Positions 34,998 to 43,841 of a DNA stretch of 64,000 nt are shown piece by piece (the first letter of the stretch is position 1; each line of letters begins with the position of its first letter). The stretch lies in the NCBI GenBank assembly GCA_004000035.1, contig RJAE01000003.1, forward strand, positions 1 through 64,000. The letters are read 5' to 3'. A program made the position numbers and the translations under genes. This stretch comes from Arthrobacter sulfonylureivorans. GTDB lineage: Bacteria > Actinomycetota > Actinomycetes > Actinomycetales > Micrococcaceae. The notes under the pieces were generated by a model that saw nothing but the letters and a program-made list of their open reading frames with translations, made no database searches and was not told where the DNA came from.

Positions 34998-35867
34998 TCA
35001 CGTTCCTGCTGATTGAACAGGTCGCCGCCGTGTGGCAATGACGTGGTCGTACCCTGCTTCGAACGTTGGGTACTGCAAGGTTCTAAGTAACGAGAGGAGC
35101 AGTGCGCCGCTGAGGATGGTTCCGCTGGCCACGTCAGGCTCGATCCTCGGGGGTGGTGGGAGCTCCAGCCGCTGCGCGATGTAAGTGACGACCTCACCCA
35201 GCGCGGCGGGGGTCTGATCGACGGCGTGGAGGATAGGTGGCGGATTCTCCGCGAACAGAAGTGTTTGCAGGGTGCGGACCAAGTCGGTCTCATGGATTCG
35301 GTTCGTGCGCTTCGCGTACTGGACCGGCGTGCCCTCGATGACTTTCCTCAGAAGCATCTCCCTCCCTGGCCCGTAGATCCCTGCAGGCCTGACGATATGC
35401 GCGTCGAAGAGTTCAGACGCGAGAAGTTCACCGTCACGAAGGCTCCTGCCTCGTGGAGTCACCGGAGCGGGTGTATCCACTTCTGTGAGGGCCCGGTAAT
35501 CTGTTCGCCCTTCGAAGACCCTGGTGGAGGAGACAAACACTACTCGTCGCGGCCTACTCGGCAGTGCCGTGGCGAGGTTCCTGAGCGCGGCGAGGTAGCC
35601 ATTAGACCGGTCCGCGGCCTCTTGAATATCGGGAGTAAGGGTGAGCACCATCGCATCCACTCTCGGCAATTCACGCTGGACCGGTTCCCGGAGGTCCACA
35701 GGCAGGGCAGAGAATGCGCCAGGCAGGCCTGCCGTGTTGCGGCGGAGCGCGAACACCTCCGCCCCGGCACTTACAAGGCGTTCACCCAGGCGCGTACCAA
35801 GCTTCCCGCAACCGACGAGCAGGACCCGTCCAAGCGCTTCTTGCACCGTTCCAGTTGGGTCGGGCAT
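34998..35867 (-). CDS. NAD(P)-dependent epimerase/dehydratase-family protein
   Basis: 289 residues from ATG 35867; a start 12 codons earlier is possible. RVLLVGCGKLGTRLGERLVS is the Rossmann GxGxxG. RRVVFVSSTRVFEGRTDYRA, AHIVRPAGIYGPGREMLLRK and NRIHETDLVRTLQTLLF (substrate-binding and HxxD loop) resemble the YeeZ-like extended SDR/epimerase group. The catalytic Tyr-x-x-x-Lys of classic SDRs is not obvious, as is normal for this subgroup. Substrate unknown. Confidence 0.8.
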   Translation of the reverse strand: MPDPTGTVQEALGRVLLVGCGKLGTRLGERLVSAGAEVFALRRNTAGLPGAFSALPVDLREPVQRELPRVDAMVLTLTPDIQEAADRSNGYLAALRNLATALPSRPRRVVFVSSTRVFEGRTDYRALTEVDTPAPVTPRGRSLRDGELLASELFDAHIVRPAGIYGPGREMLLRKVIEGTPVQYAKRTNRIHETDLVRTLQTLLFAENPPPILHAVDQTPAALGEVVTYIAQRLELPPPPRIEPDVASGTILSGALLLSLLRTLQYPTFEAGYDHVIATRRRPVQSAGT

Positions 35868-36174
35868 GTTCGACAATCCAAGGTCTCCTCCCGCTCGCGG
35901 CATCCGGAGGGCCCCAACGGTTCCTCCAACTCATCTAGGAGTATTCTCTCGCGGGCCATGCGGTCGCCGTCATGTGACAACGGAGTCTACTTCGAGTTCA
36001 ACCGCGACAAGATCATAGGCAACTGCATGACCACGAGCAGCGAGACCGGACCCCGGAGGTGCTTGCTGGATTTGCGTGTGGTCAGCGCTCGCCTCCTTCT
36101 TGACAGCCTTCAGCGCGGCGTCCAGTATGTTCAGCGTGCTCCCGTTGCCGGGCGTGCAGAATTCGAGGCCCGCT

Positions 36175-36951
36175 ATGGATATGCGCTCACCTGATTCAGA
36201 CGTCGGCCTTCAGCGGGTCACGGGCGCATTGTTCGTCGTCAGTGCCCTTGCGTTCGCCGCTGCAGCCACAATCCTGTCGGTGACATTTGACTGGCCGGAC
36301 ATCTTGCGGGAACCCGCAAGCGTTGTCTTGCCCGCCTTCTCAGCCGGCGTGCCCGGGCTGATCTGGATCTGGTTTGCGACAGCATGGGCATACGGGCTCC
36401 TGGCAGTGCCGATTCTGCTGTTGCCCGCGGCGCTCGGACTCCGCGACGATCCGGTCCTACGGGTTGCTACTTATGCGGGAGCGGCCTCGGTATTGCTTTC
36501 TCTTATCGGATTCCTGCGCTGGGTGTTCGTGGTTCCACCCCTGGCCCGCTCCTACATCGCAGGTGATGCCACCGCCCGGGCGGCTGCCGACGCTGCCTGG
36601 ACAGCGCAGCACCAGTTCGGCGGGGCGCTGTTGGGAGAGCATCTGGGCCAATTATTCGTCATCGGCTGGTCGGTCACGCTTAGCCTGATCATCCTGCGCG
36701 GAGAAATCCTTCCGCGCTGGCTCGGCGCCGTCGGGCTCCTTGTCAGCATCATCTACTTTTTGAATCAGGGCGACATTCTTGCCACTGCCGTTCCCGGCTT
36801 CCCCGTCTGGGACCTGGCCGGCCTGCTCGGCAGCACCGGCTGGGGGTTATGGATCACGGCCCTTGGCGTCAGCATCCTGATCCGCTCCGCACGCCGGCGG
36901 GGCGGGCAGGTCACCGCGTTTGCCGATGTCCCGCCCGGTTCCGCCTCCTAA
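36175..36951 (+). CDS. DUF4386-like integral membrane protein
   Basis: 258 residues from ATG 36175 (GAGG upstream). Six to seven membrane segments, for example VTGALFVVSALAFAAAATIL and GLLAVPILLLPAALGLRDDP. GEHLGQLFVIGWSVTLSLII and LPRWLGAVGLLVSIIYFLNQ match DUF4386 proteins. Function unknown. The frame open back to 36076 starts upstream without a ribosome binding site. Confidence 0.65.
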   Translation: MDMRSPDSDVGLQRVTGALFVVSALAFAAAATILSVTFDWPDILREPASVVLPAFSAGVPGLIWIWFATAWAYGLLAVPILLLPAALGLRDDPVLRVATYAGAASVLLSLIGFLRWVFVVPPLARSYIAGDATARAAADAAWTAQHQFGGALLGEHLGQLFVIGWSVTLSLIILRGEILPRWLGAVGLLVSIIYFLNQGDILATAVPGFPVWDLAGLLGSTGWGLWITALGVSILIRSARRRGGQVTAFADVPPGSAS

Positions 36952-36982
36952 GAATTTCCGCCGCCATCGAGCGGCAGAGAAC

Positions 36983-37348
36983 ATGGCTCCCCCTAAGTTG
37001 CACGAATTAACCTTCGTTCAGTTCGCGCAATTGAAAGACGAGCCCGCGATCCTGCTCGCCCTCAAACCTGCTCCCGATCTGGTAATCGCCATGATCGAGG
37101 AAGCAGGATTCCGACCGAACATTCGGTGGCGGTCTCGCAACCTTGAGACGATACGGTCAGTTGTCGGGCGAGGCTTGGCGTACTCAGTGATCATGGGGCG
37201 CCCGATCGGCGGCCGTTCATACCGAGGAGACGAGCTCGTCTACAAGCCGATAGCCGACGACCGGCCGGCCAACGCGGTTCATCTCGTCTACGCCCCGGGC
37301 GGACTGAACAATGCCAAGTTCCGAGCACTACGGGACTTCAGCCGTTAA
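36983..37348 (+). pseudogene. C-terminal remnant of a LysR-type regulator
   Basis: Only the second half of a LysR substrate-binding domain is readable: LKDEPAILLALKPAPDLVIA, MIEEAGFRPNIRWRSRNLET, IRSVVGRGLAYSVIMGRPIG and RSYRGDELVYKPI. The N-terminal winged HTH and first subdomain are absent; the sequence immediately 5' is the preceding membrane-protein gene. It is a truncated remnant, not a functional regulator. Confidence 0.75.
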
Positions 37349-37762
37349 TATTTAGCGAAGAGCACTGACGTCTATGCGCCCGTGACGAACTGATGCGCCA
37401 GGCCTGCGATGCTTACTAGCCGCCGGATGATTGGTAATCGCGCCTTGGCCACCACGGCCGGAATCGACGCGCAGGACACGGGCTGCTTACGCGGAGCGCC
37501 TCCAGCCTGCGTTGCCGCCAATGAAATCCCCAGCGAAACGCAGTGCCAAGCCGGTACTCGCCGGTGGCGGCCTTCACAACCCGGCCTCGACATTCGCTGT
37601 CTCAGCAAAGGGTCGTTTATCGAGACGGTCAAGATACGGCGCCATCCAATCAGAGCCCGGGCACCCGATATGTTCGGCCTGTCTCTGGTAGACGGCGCAC
37701 GTGCACCGACTGGCGGCCGCCCCGTCGTCCGGTTGGCCGTCAGTTTCAGTGCGCTGTTGGTG
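37349..37762. other. Gene-free stretch with possible coding relics
   Basis: No intact gene. On the minus strand from about 37690 to 37574 one frame reads RQAEHIGCPGSDWMAPYLDR then LDKRPFAETANVEAGL and stops, which looks like the tail of a lost protein, but no family was recognised and no start is present. Confidence 0.4.
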
Positions 37763-38539
37763 TCAGTGCTCTGCTTCTTCGGCAGCCTTCTTGGCGTTTT
37801 TCTGGGCGTCCTTTTCGGCGCGCAGAGTCTCCGTCTCGTGCTGTTCCTCGGCTTTTTCATGGTGGATGACCTCTGCGAAGAGCTTCTCCATCTCCTTGGC
37901 CACGCCGGCGGCTGAAGCCGGGTTCTGGCCGGTTACTAGCCGTTCGTCAACCACCACCTTTTCCTCAAAGACATCAGAGGAGACGTGTGTGGCGCCCTGT
38001 TCCTCAAGTCGGTCTGCCAAAAAGAACGGGATGACCTTGTCTTTCCCTGCGGCAACCTCCTCGTCGTTGGTGAAGGCAGCAATCTTCCGGCCCTCGACGA
38101 GGCGAAGCCCGTTCTCCAATTCCACGTTCAGCAGGCCAGCCGGTCCGTGGCAGACCGCGCCCACCAAACCGCCGGCGTTGTAGACGCTGGCCACCAGATT
38201 CTGCAAGGCTTCGCTCTCCGGGAAGTCCCACATGGTGCCGTGGCCGCCCACGAGGAAGACGGCGTCGTACTGGTCGGGATCGACGACGTCGACGCGGGCA
38301 GTGTTGTAGAGACCGGCGCGCGTGGTCTCGTCCTTCGTGAAGGCGACCTGGATGGGATCTTCTGAGTCCACCTCGTCGCGCGGGGGCTGGCCGCCCTGAA
38401 TGGACGCGAAGTCGACGAAATGCCCGGAATCCTTGAAGACCTTCCAGGGATGTGCAGCTTCGGCCACGTTGTAGCCGGTCTTCTCTCCGGTATCGCCGAT
38501 CTTGGAAACGCTGGTCAGTACCATGAGGATTTTCTTCAT
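37763..38539 (-). CDS. DJ-1/PfpI (Hsp31-like) protein with a charged C-terminal tail
   Basis: 258 residues. KILMVLTSVSKIGDTGEKTG, DAVFLVGGHGTMWDFPES and GGLVGAVCHGPAGLLNV define a class I glutamine-amidotransferase-like DJ-1/PfpI protein with nucleophilic Cys in AVCHGP and a nearby His. Such proteins are glyoxalase III, chaperone or deglycase enzymes. About 40 residues beyond the domain (HHEKAEEQHETETLRAEKDA onward) form a highly charged helix not usual in the family. It is isolated between degenerate regions. Confidence 0.88.
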   Translation of the reverse strand: MKKILMVLTSVSKIGDTGEKTGYNVAEAAHPWKVFKDSGHFVDFASIQGGQPPRDEVDSEDPIQVAFTKDETTRAGLYNTARVDVVDPDQYDAVFLVGGHGTMWDFPESEALQNLVASVYNAGGLVGAVCHGPAGLLNVELENGLRLVEGRKIAAFTNDEEVAAGKDKVIPFFLADRLEEQGATHVSSDVFEEKVVVDERLVTGQNPASAAGVAKEMEKLFAEVIHHEKAEEQHETETLRAEKDAQKNAKKAAEEAEH

Positions 38540-38589
38540 GAAGTGCTCCTATCGTTTGAATTCCACCCTACGCCTAGCCCAAATTCAGG

Positions 38590-38826
38590 TCCTCCCTCCC
38601 CGCTTCGTTCGTTGAGCGATGCGGTAAATCGTGCTGCGGGCGATGTTGAACAGTTAGGTGATCTCGGTAGTGGTGTGTTGTCCTCCCATGTATAGGGAGT
38701 CGAGGTGGGCGCTTCCTGACTCTTGGAGAGTTCGGGCTGCTTGCCGCTGAGCCGGCCTTTTGCCTTGGCGACCTTGCCTTCCCAAGTGCGGGCGCGAATG
38801 AGGTCGAATTCGAATTCGGCAGCCAT
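38590..38826 (-). pseudogene. Decayed serine recombinase (resolvase/invertase) C-terminus
   Basis: On the minus strand FEFDLIRARTWEGKVAKAKG then RLSGKQPELSKSQEA match the end of the resolvase catalytic domain and hinge. A frameshift leads into HLDSLYMGGQHTTTEIT, an in-frame stop, then LFNIARSTIYRIAQRTKR, the recombinase HTH_7 DNA-binding domain. The N-terminal catalytic Ser region is missing. It is a relic of a mobile element. Confidence 0.8.
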
Positions 38827-38881
38827 TCCCGACCGGCAGGACCTGTGTCGTCACTCGACGGTAGTCAGTAGACTGGGGCGC

Positions 38882-40363
38882 ATGACCGAGGAGGAACCGG
38901 TCCAGCCCCGGGCCGCAGCGGCGTACGACGGCGGCGCGGGCCTCCCAGCGGACCCGGCGGCGACAGCCGCGTCGGTCGAGGATGGCACCGCCTCAAGCCT
39001 GGCCGATCCGGATGCAGTCGATACGACCTTGCGCAGCCCTGCGCAGCGATCCCGCACGTTCATGGGGATCCTGGTGAACACGGCATTGGCCAACATCACC
39101 ACCAGCTACCTGTGGTTCGCCCTGACGTTCTGGGTCTACCTCGAGACGCGCAACGTGATTGCCACCGGCGTGATCGGCGGGGCGTACATGCTGTTGATAG
39201 CACTTTCCAGCATCAGCTTCGGCACCTTCGTGGACCGCTACCGCAAGCTGGCGGTGATGCGCTTTGCGGCCGGCTTCACCCTAGTGATGTTCCTCTTGTC
39301 CGGGGTCATGTTCCTGCTGACACCCGAGACCTCGCTGGTGGACCTGACCCAGCCCTGGTTCTGGATCTTCGCCGTCATCATCCTGACCGGCGCGGTGGTG
39401 GAGAACATGCGCAACATCGCCCTGTCCACCACGGTCACCATCCTGATCGAGCCGGACCGGCGGGCCAATGCCAACGGGCTGGTGGGCATGGTGCAGGGGC
39501 TGATGTTCATCGTCACCTCGGTGCTCTCCGGCCTGTCTGTCGGCCTGCTCGGCATTGGCGGGACGATCGTCGTCGCGCTGGTGCTTACGGCGCTGGCCTT
39601 CGCGCACCTGCTCACCCTGCGCATGCCCGAGGAGGTGCGCGCGGCCGCCACTGACGCGCACGGCGGATTCGACCTGCGCGGCTCCATCGCGGCCGTGCTG
39701 GCCATTACCGGCCTGTTCGCGCTGATCCTGTTCTCCACGTTCAACAACTTCATCGGTGGCGTCTACATGGCACTGATGGACCCCTACGGTCTGGAGATGT
39801 TCCCTGTGGAGCTGTGGGGGACGTACTTCGCGCTCGGCGCCACCGGGTTCATCGTGGGCGGCTGGCTGATCAGCAAGTTCGGACTGGGGCGCAACCCGCT
39901 GCGGACCATGCTCATCGCGGTGGTCCTGATGGGCGTCCTCGGCGCGGTGTTCACGCTGCGGGAGTGGGCCTGGCTGTACATCGCCGGGATCTGGCTGTAC
40001 CTGGTCCTGGTGCCGTTCGTGGAGGCGGCCGAACAGACGGTCATCCAGCAGGTAGTGCCCCTGCAGCGGCAGGGCCGGGTGTTCGGTTTTGCCATGGCGT
40101 TTGAGTCGGCGGCGGCACCGATCACCGCTTTCCTGATCGCGCCGATTGCCCAGGTATGGATCATCCCGTACGCCCGGTCCGCCGAGGGCGCCGCCCAGCT
40201 GGCCCCGCTGCTGGGCGAGGGCACGTCCCGCGGCATCGCCCTGGTGTTCCTAGCGGCGGGGATCATTATGATCGTGGCCGCGCTGCTGGCTTTTCTGACC
40301 CCGGTCTACCGCCGCGTCTCGGCGACCTATGCGCGCTCGACGGAGGCCCCGGAAGCCTCATAG
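38882..40363 (+). CDS. MFS transporter, macrolide-efflux-like
   Basis: 493 residues. Start at ATG 38882, 7 nt after TAGACT (38869-38874), leaderless. The N-terminal 60 residues are acidic and Ala-rich, then about 12 membrane segments. SSISFGTFVDRYRKLAVMRF is the loop 2-3 with DRYRK; VILTGAVVENMRNIALSTTV follows, and FGFAMAFESAAAPITAFLIA near the end matches the MefA/MFS_3 group. Substrate unknown. Confidence 0.83.
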   Translation: MTEEEPVQPRAAAAYDGGAGLPADPAATAASVEDGTASSLADPDAVDTTLRSPAQRSRTFMGILVNTALANITTSYLWFALTFWVYLETRNVIATGVIGGAYMLLIALSSISFGTFVDRYRKLAVMRFAAGFTLVMFLLSGVMFLLTPETSLVDLTQPWFWIFAVIILTGAVVENMRNIALSTTVTILIEPDRRANANGLVGMVQGLMFIVTSVLSGLSVGLLGIGGTIVVALVLTALAFAHLLTLRMPEEVRAAATDAHGGFDLRGSIAAVLAITGLFALILFSTFNNFIGGVYMALMDPYGLEMFPVELWGTYFALGATGFIVGGWLISKFGLGRNPLRTMLIAVVLMGVLGAVFTLREWAWLYIAGIWLYLVLVPFVEAAEQTVIQQVVPLQRQGRVFGFAMAFESAAAPITAFLIAPIAQVWIIPYARSAEGAAQLAPLLGEGTSRGIALVFLAAGIIMIVAALLAFLTPVYRRVSATYARSTEAPEAS

Positions 40364-40380
40364 CCCAAGGACGCCTCGGA

Positions 40381-41358
40381 TCAACCGTGCGTCTCGTCTT
40401 CCACCAGCGCGGTGGCGATGCTGTCCGAATCCTCGAGTGCGGCCAGGTAGCGTTCGGCGTCCAGGGCGGCGGAGCAACCGGTGCCCGCGGCACTGACGGC
40501 TTGGCGGTAGCGGTGGTCCACCGCATCGCCGCAGGCAAATACCCCGCTGATGTTGGTCACGGTGGTGGGTGAATCAACCTTGATGTAGCCCGCGTCGTCG
40601 AGATCCACCTGTCCCTTGACCAGTTCGGTGCGCGGCAGGTGGCCGATGGCTACAAAAATGCCGGCGGCAGGAAGTTCGCGGGTCCGGCCGGTGGCGGTGT
40701 CCGCGAGAGTTAGGCCGGTGACCTTGCTGTCTCCGTGGATCGCGGCGACGGCGCTGTTCCACTCGAAACGGATCTTGGGGTTGTCCTTGGCCCGCTGAGC
40801 CATGATCTTGGAAGCCCGCAGGGTGTCCCGACGGACGACGACGGTCACGGACTTCCCGAAGCGGGTCAGGAAGAGTGCCTCTTCCATCGCCGAATCACCA
40901 CCGCCGACGACGATAATGTCCTGTTCGCGGAAGAAAAACCCGTCGCAGGTGGCGCACCAGGACACGCCGTGGCCGGACAGCCGCTTCTCGTCAGGCAGCC
41001 CGAGTTCTTTATAAGCCGAGCCGGTGGCGAGGATGACTGCCGGTGCCTGGTATTCGTCGCCAGCCATCGTGACCACGCTCTTGAAGTGACCCGAGAGTTC
41101 AACGGAGGCCACGTCGTCGTACCCCACCGCTGCGCCGAACTTTTCCGCCTGCTTCCGGAGTTCCTCCATCAGATCCGGCCCCTGGATCCCATCCGGGAAA
41201 CCGGGGAAGTTTTCCACGTCCGTCGTGTTCATCAGCGCGCCGCCGGCGGTGACCGAGCCGGCCAGGACCCGCGGCGCCAGTCCGGCCCGGGCGGCGTAGA
41301 TGGCCGCGGTGTAACCGGCCGGGCCGGAACCGACAATGATGAGCTTCTCGCTGTTCAT
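40381..41358 (-). CDS. trxB: Thioredoxin-disulfide reductase
   Basis: 325 residues. FAD motif [20 protein letters not shown], redox Cys pair CATC at 135-138 in [18 protein letters not shown] motif [17 protein letters not shown] and FAD-binding [20 protein letters not shown]. It reduces thioredoxin with NADPH. Next to two ArsC/low-MW-phosphatase-fold genes, an arrangement seen in arsenate-detoxification loci, though thioredoxin is not part of mycothiol-type arsenate reduction. Confidence 0.95.
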   Translation of the reverse strand: MNSEKLIIVGSGPAGYTAAIYAARAGLAPRVLAGSVTAGGALMNTTDVENFPGFPDGIQGPDLMEELRKQAEKFGAAVGYDDVASVELSGHFKSVVTMAGDEYQAPAVILATGSAYKELGLPDEKRLSGHGVSWCATCDGFFFREQDIIVVGGGDSAMEEALFLTRFGKSVTVVVRRDTLRASKIMAQRAKDNPKIRFEWNSAVAAIHGDSKVTGLTLADTATGRTRELPAAGIFVAIGHLPRTELVKGQVDLDDAGYIKVDSPTTVTNISGVFACGDAVDHRYRQAVSAAGTGCSAALDAERYLAALEDSDSIATALVEDETHG

Positions 41359-41386
41359 CCTGAGCTCCTCCAGAGCGTGGGCAGGT

Positions 41387-41827
41387 CTACTGAGCGTCCG
41401 GGTGCAGGGCCGGCTGCAGCTCGGACATCAGTTGCTGCACGCGGTGCTTGATGTCGTCGCGGACCGCGCGGACACCGTCCGGATGCTGGCCGGCAGGGTC
41501 GTCCACATCCCAGTCTTCGTAGCGCCGGCCGGGAATCACCGGGCATTCGCCGCCGGAGCCCAAGGTCACCACCATCTGGGCGTTGTTGATCGACTCGACG
41601 GTCACTTCCGCCGGCCGCGCCGAGGACAGATCGATGCCGTCTTCCGCCATCGCCTCAACCACGGCGGAGTCCAGCCGTTTGGCGGGCCGGATTCCGGCCG
41701 AGCGCGCGTTGAGGGCGCCGTCGGCGAGCTGGGACAGGTATGCGGCGGCCATGTGGGAGCGGCCGGCGTCGCGCACACTCACGAACAGGACAGTGGGACG
41801 GCTGGAGCCTGTGGTTGCGGCAATCAT
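41387..41827 (-). CDS. ArsC/low-molecular-weight phosphatase-fold protein lacking the nucleophilic Cys
   Basis: 146 residues from ATG 41827. The P-loop reads [20 protein letters not shown], where active ArsC and LMW-PTP proteins have VLFVCVxNxxRS; the nucleophile codon (41777-41779) is AGT, Ser. A second usual Cys, in the MGCGDACP motif, is also Ser ([19 protein letters not shown]). The rest of the fold, including [10 protein letters not shown] and [12 protein letters not shown], is intact, so it is not decaying. It is probably a non-catalytic, possibly anion-binding paralogue. Lies 28 bp from trxB on the same strand, divergent from an ArsC-like gene. Confidence 0.72.
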   Translation of the reverse strand: MIAATTGSSRPTVLFVSVRDAGRSHMAAAYLSQLADGALNARSAGIRPAKRLDSAVVEAMAEDGIDLSSARPAEVTVESINNAQMVVTLGSGGECPVIPGRRYEDWDVDDPAGQHPDGVRAVRDDIKHRVQQLMSELQPALHPDAQ

Positions 41828-41941
41828 GGCGGCCCTTCGCGTCGATCGGCTCCCGGCCACCGCTGCCGGCGCCGGCTGCTCCCTTTACTGTGCCAGAAGT
41901 TCGGGCAGACCCAAAGGGTTCGCCCGGAGATAATGGCAGGC

Positions 41942-42364
41942 ATGAGGTACAAAGCCGAGAAGCCCAGCGTCCTGTTCGTCTGCTCCAGCAACAGCGGAAA
42001 ATCGCCGATGGCCGCCGGACTGATGGAAGCCGCCGCGGCCGGCACGGTTGACGTCCACTCCTGTGGCACCAAGCCTGGTGAAACCGTCAACCCGGAGTCC
42101 GCGGCCTCCTTGGCAGAACTGGGCATCGACATCTCCAGCCAAGTCCCGACGGCGGTGACCGACGAAGCGCAGCGAAGCGCCGACGTCGTGGTCATCTTGG
42201 GCAGCAACGCGCAGCTGGAGGAACTCCCCGGCACCCGGTACGAGCGCTGGGAGATCGAGGAACCGAGCCTGCGCGGGATCCACGGCGAGGAGCGGATGCG
42301 CCTGGTCCGCGACCAGATCGCCGCCAAGGTGCGCGGCCTGCAGCAGGACTTGACCGGCCGCTAG
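41942..42364 (+). CDS. Arsenate-mycothiol transferase-like low-MW phosphatase-fold protein
   Basis: 140 residues from ATG 41942, 7 nt after GATAAT. The P-loop SVLFVCSSNSGKSPMAAGLM keeps the nucleophilic Cys and has GKS in place of GRS, as in Corynebacterium ArsC1/ArsC2-type arsenate-mycothiol transferases. VVILGSNAQLEELPGTRYER and WEIEEPSLRGIHGEERMRLV complete the fold. It would form an arseno-mycothiol adduct for mycoredoxin, if that assignment is right; a protein tyrosine phosphatase is the alternative. No arsR or acr3 lies nearby. Confidence 0.75.
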   Translation: MRYKAEKPSVLFVCSSNSGKSPMAAGLMEAAAAGTVDVHSCGTKPGETVNPESAASLAELGIDISSQVPTAVTDEAQRSADVVVILGSNAQLEELPGTRYERWEIEEPSLRGIHGEERMRLVRDQIAAKVRGLQQDLTGR

Positions 42365-42427
42365 CCCCCGCTCTTGGCGCGCCGAAAGCGGCGGCCACCG
42401 TTAGGTCACCGGCCTGCGCGGGCGGAA

Positions 42428-42883
42428 CTAGATGCCGGCGCCGCTGTCCGTGGCAGCGGCGTTTTCCTCCGCTACCCCCTGCAACGCCTCCGGCGACATG
42501 TGCATGATCTCCCAGACATGTCCGTCCGGGTCAGCAATGGCGGCCCCGTACATGCCAGGCATCTCTTCTTGGGCCGGCCGGTAGGTGGTGCCGCCGCCGG
42601 AAGTCGCGTTGGCCACGAACCGGTCCACTTCCTCGGTCGAGTCGGCGCTGAGGGCCACCAGTACTTCCTTGGCGTCCGAGCCGAGATGCGGGGTGCCGTT
42701 GCGCAGGAATTTGCCGAAATGCTCCCGGGTCAGCAGCATCACCATGATGGTGTCGGAGATGACCAGCGACGAGGCGTCCGGCGAGGAGAATGCCGGATTC
42801 AGCGTGTAGCCCAAGCCGGTGTAGAAGTCGGTGGACTTCTTCAGGTCGCTGACGGGGAGGTTGATGAAAACCATGCGGTCCAT
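42428..42883 (-). CDS. VOC (glyoxalase/bleomycin-resistance) family protein
   Basis: 151 residues from ATG 42883, with AAGGAC upstream; longer frames start without a site. RMVFINLPVSDLKKSTDFYT then GLGYTLNPAFSS opens the first betaalphabetabetabeta module, and YGAAIADPDGHVWEIMHMSP closes the second. Such proteins are often small-molecule or metal-dependent enzymes; no substrate is indicated. Confidence 0.87.
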   Translation of the reverse strand: MDRMVFINLPVSDLKKSTDFYTGLGYTLNPAFSSPDASSLVISDTIMVMLLTREHFGKFLRNGTPHLGSDAKEVLVALSADSTEEVDRFVANATSGGGTTYRPAQEEMPGMYGAAIADPDGHVWEIMHMSPEALQGVAEENAAATDSGAGI

Positions 42884-43084
42884 AGGGGTCCTTCTCAAAA
42901 GGCCGCCGGATCTGTTGGCGGGCGGGTGGTTGCGGACGGTCTCCACCTTGGCATCCCGGCCGGTTCCCGCCAACGGCTATCGGCGGAGGTAGTGGTCCGC
43001 GGCGTCCGCCGGTCGACGCTTGACCGAACGTCCCTTGTCCGCTGGGGCCGACGGACCTACGGTGGAAGTACGGCGAGGCAGAGG

Positions 43085-43297
43085 ATGCGTGAGATGGCGG
43101 AATTGCGGATTGAACAGTGGTGGCTGAAGCTGCCGACGGTGCACAAGCAGTGGTTCCGGGAGAACCTGAACGCCGACGTCGTGGATCCCGATGCGGCCGC
43201 TGCGGTCTACGAGGCCGGCGGGCCGGACCTGAAGGAGGCCACGCTGCCGGAAGAGGACTGGGAGTTTATCGAGACCCAGTCCGAGTTCGTTGACTGA
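43085..43297 (+). CDS. Small conserved hypothetical protein
   Basis: 70 residues from ATG 43085 (a second ATG at 43094). The Trp-rich start IEQWWLKLPTVHKQWFRENL and acidic end EEDWEFIETQSEFVD read as a real protein. No family recognised; a ribosome site GGCAGAGG is at about the right place. The gene is followed by an ACGACGGCGG hairpin. Confidence 0.6.
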   Translation: MREMAELRIEQWWLKLPTVHKQWFRENLNADVVDPDAAAAVYEAGGPDLKEATLPEEDWEFIETQSEFVD

Positions 43298-43405
43298 TAA
43301 CGACGACGGCGGTCCGCCACTTCCGGCGGAACGGCCCCGGGGCGGGTAAGTTGGTGTGAAACGGCCCACGTGGCCGCCAGACGACGTGCTCGAAGGGGTG
43401 GCCCG

Positions 43406-43828
43406 ATGGCCGGCATCATCATCGTAGGAGTAGACGGCAGCGAAACCGCCATGAAGGCGGCGCGCACTGCGGCGAAGCTCGCCGCGTCCATGGGCGCCGA
43501 ACTCCGGGTGGTTACCGCCCATGAGTCCGATACGACCGAAGTCGTGGAGATCGGCAACGACAAGTGGTTCATCCACGAGTCGGAAAAGGCCGAGAAGGTG
43601 GCCCGCGACGTCGCGACGGAGCTGGGCGCGGAAGGGCTGCGGACCAGTTTCACAGCCGTGCTCGGCAAGCCCCAGGACGCGCTGGTGGCCGAGGCCGAAC
43701 GGGTCAACGCCCGCCTGATCGTGGTGGGCAACGTCGGGATGCAGGGGCTGGGTCGGGTGCTCGGCAGCGTGGCCAGCTCGGTCACGCACAAGGCGTCCTG
43801 CGACGTGTACATCGCCAAGACCGCCTAG
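43406..43828 (+). CDS. Universal stress protein (UspA family)
   Basis: 140 residues from ATG 43406. GIIIVGVDGSETAMKAARTA is the USP start, and VVGNVGMQGLGRVLGSVASS supplies the ATP-binding GxxG-(9x)-G[S/T] motif. VTHKASCDVYIAKTA ends the fold. It probably binds ATP and acts in dormancy or stress. The aminotransferase gene starts 13 bp after it. Confidence 0.9.
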   Translation: MAGIIIVGVDGSETAMKAARTAAKLAASMGAELRVVTAHESDTTEVVEIGNDKWFIHESEKAEKVARDVATELGAEGLRTSFTAVLGKPQDALVAEAERVNARLIVVGNVGMQGLGRVLGSVASSVTHKASCDVYIAKTA

Positions 43829-43841
43829 CGGGCGCCGGGAC

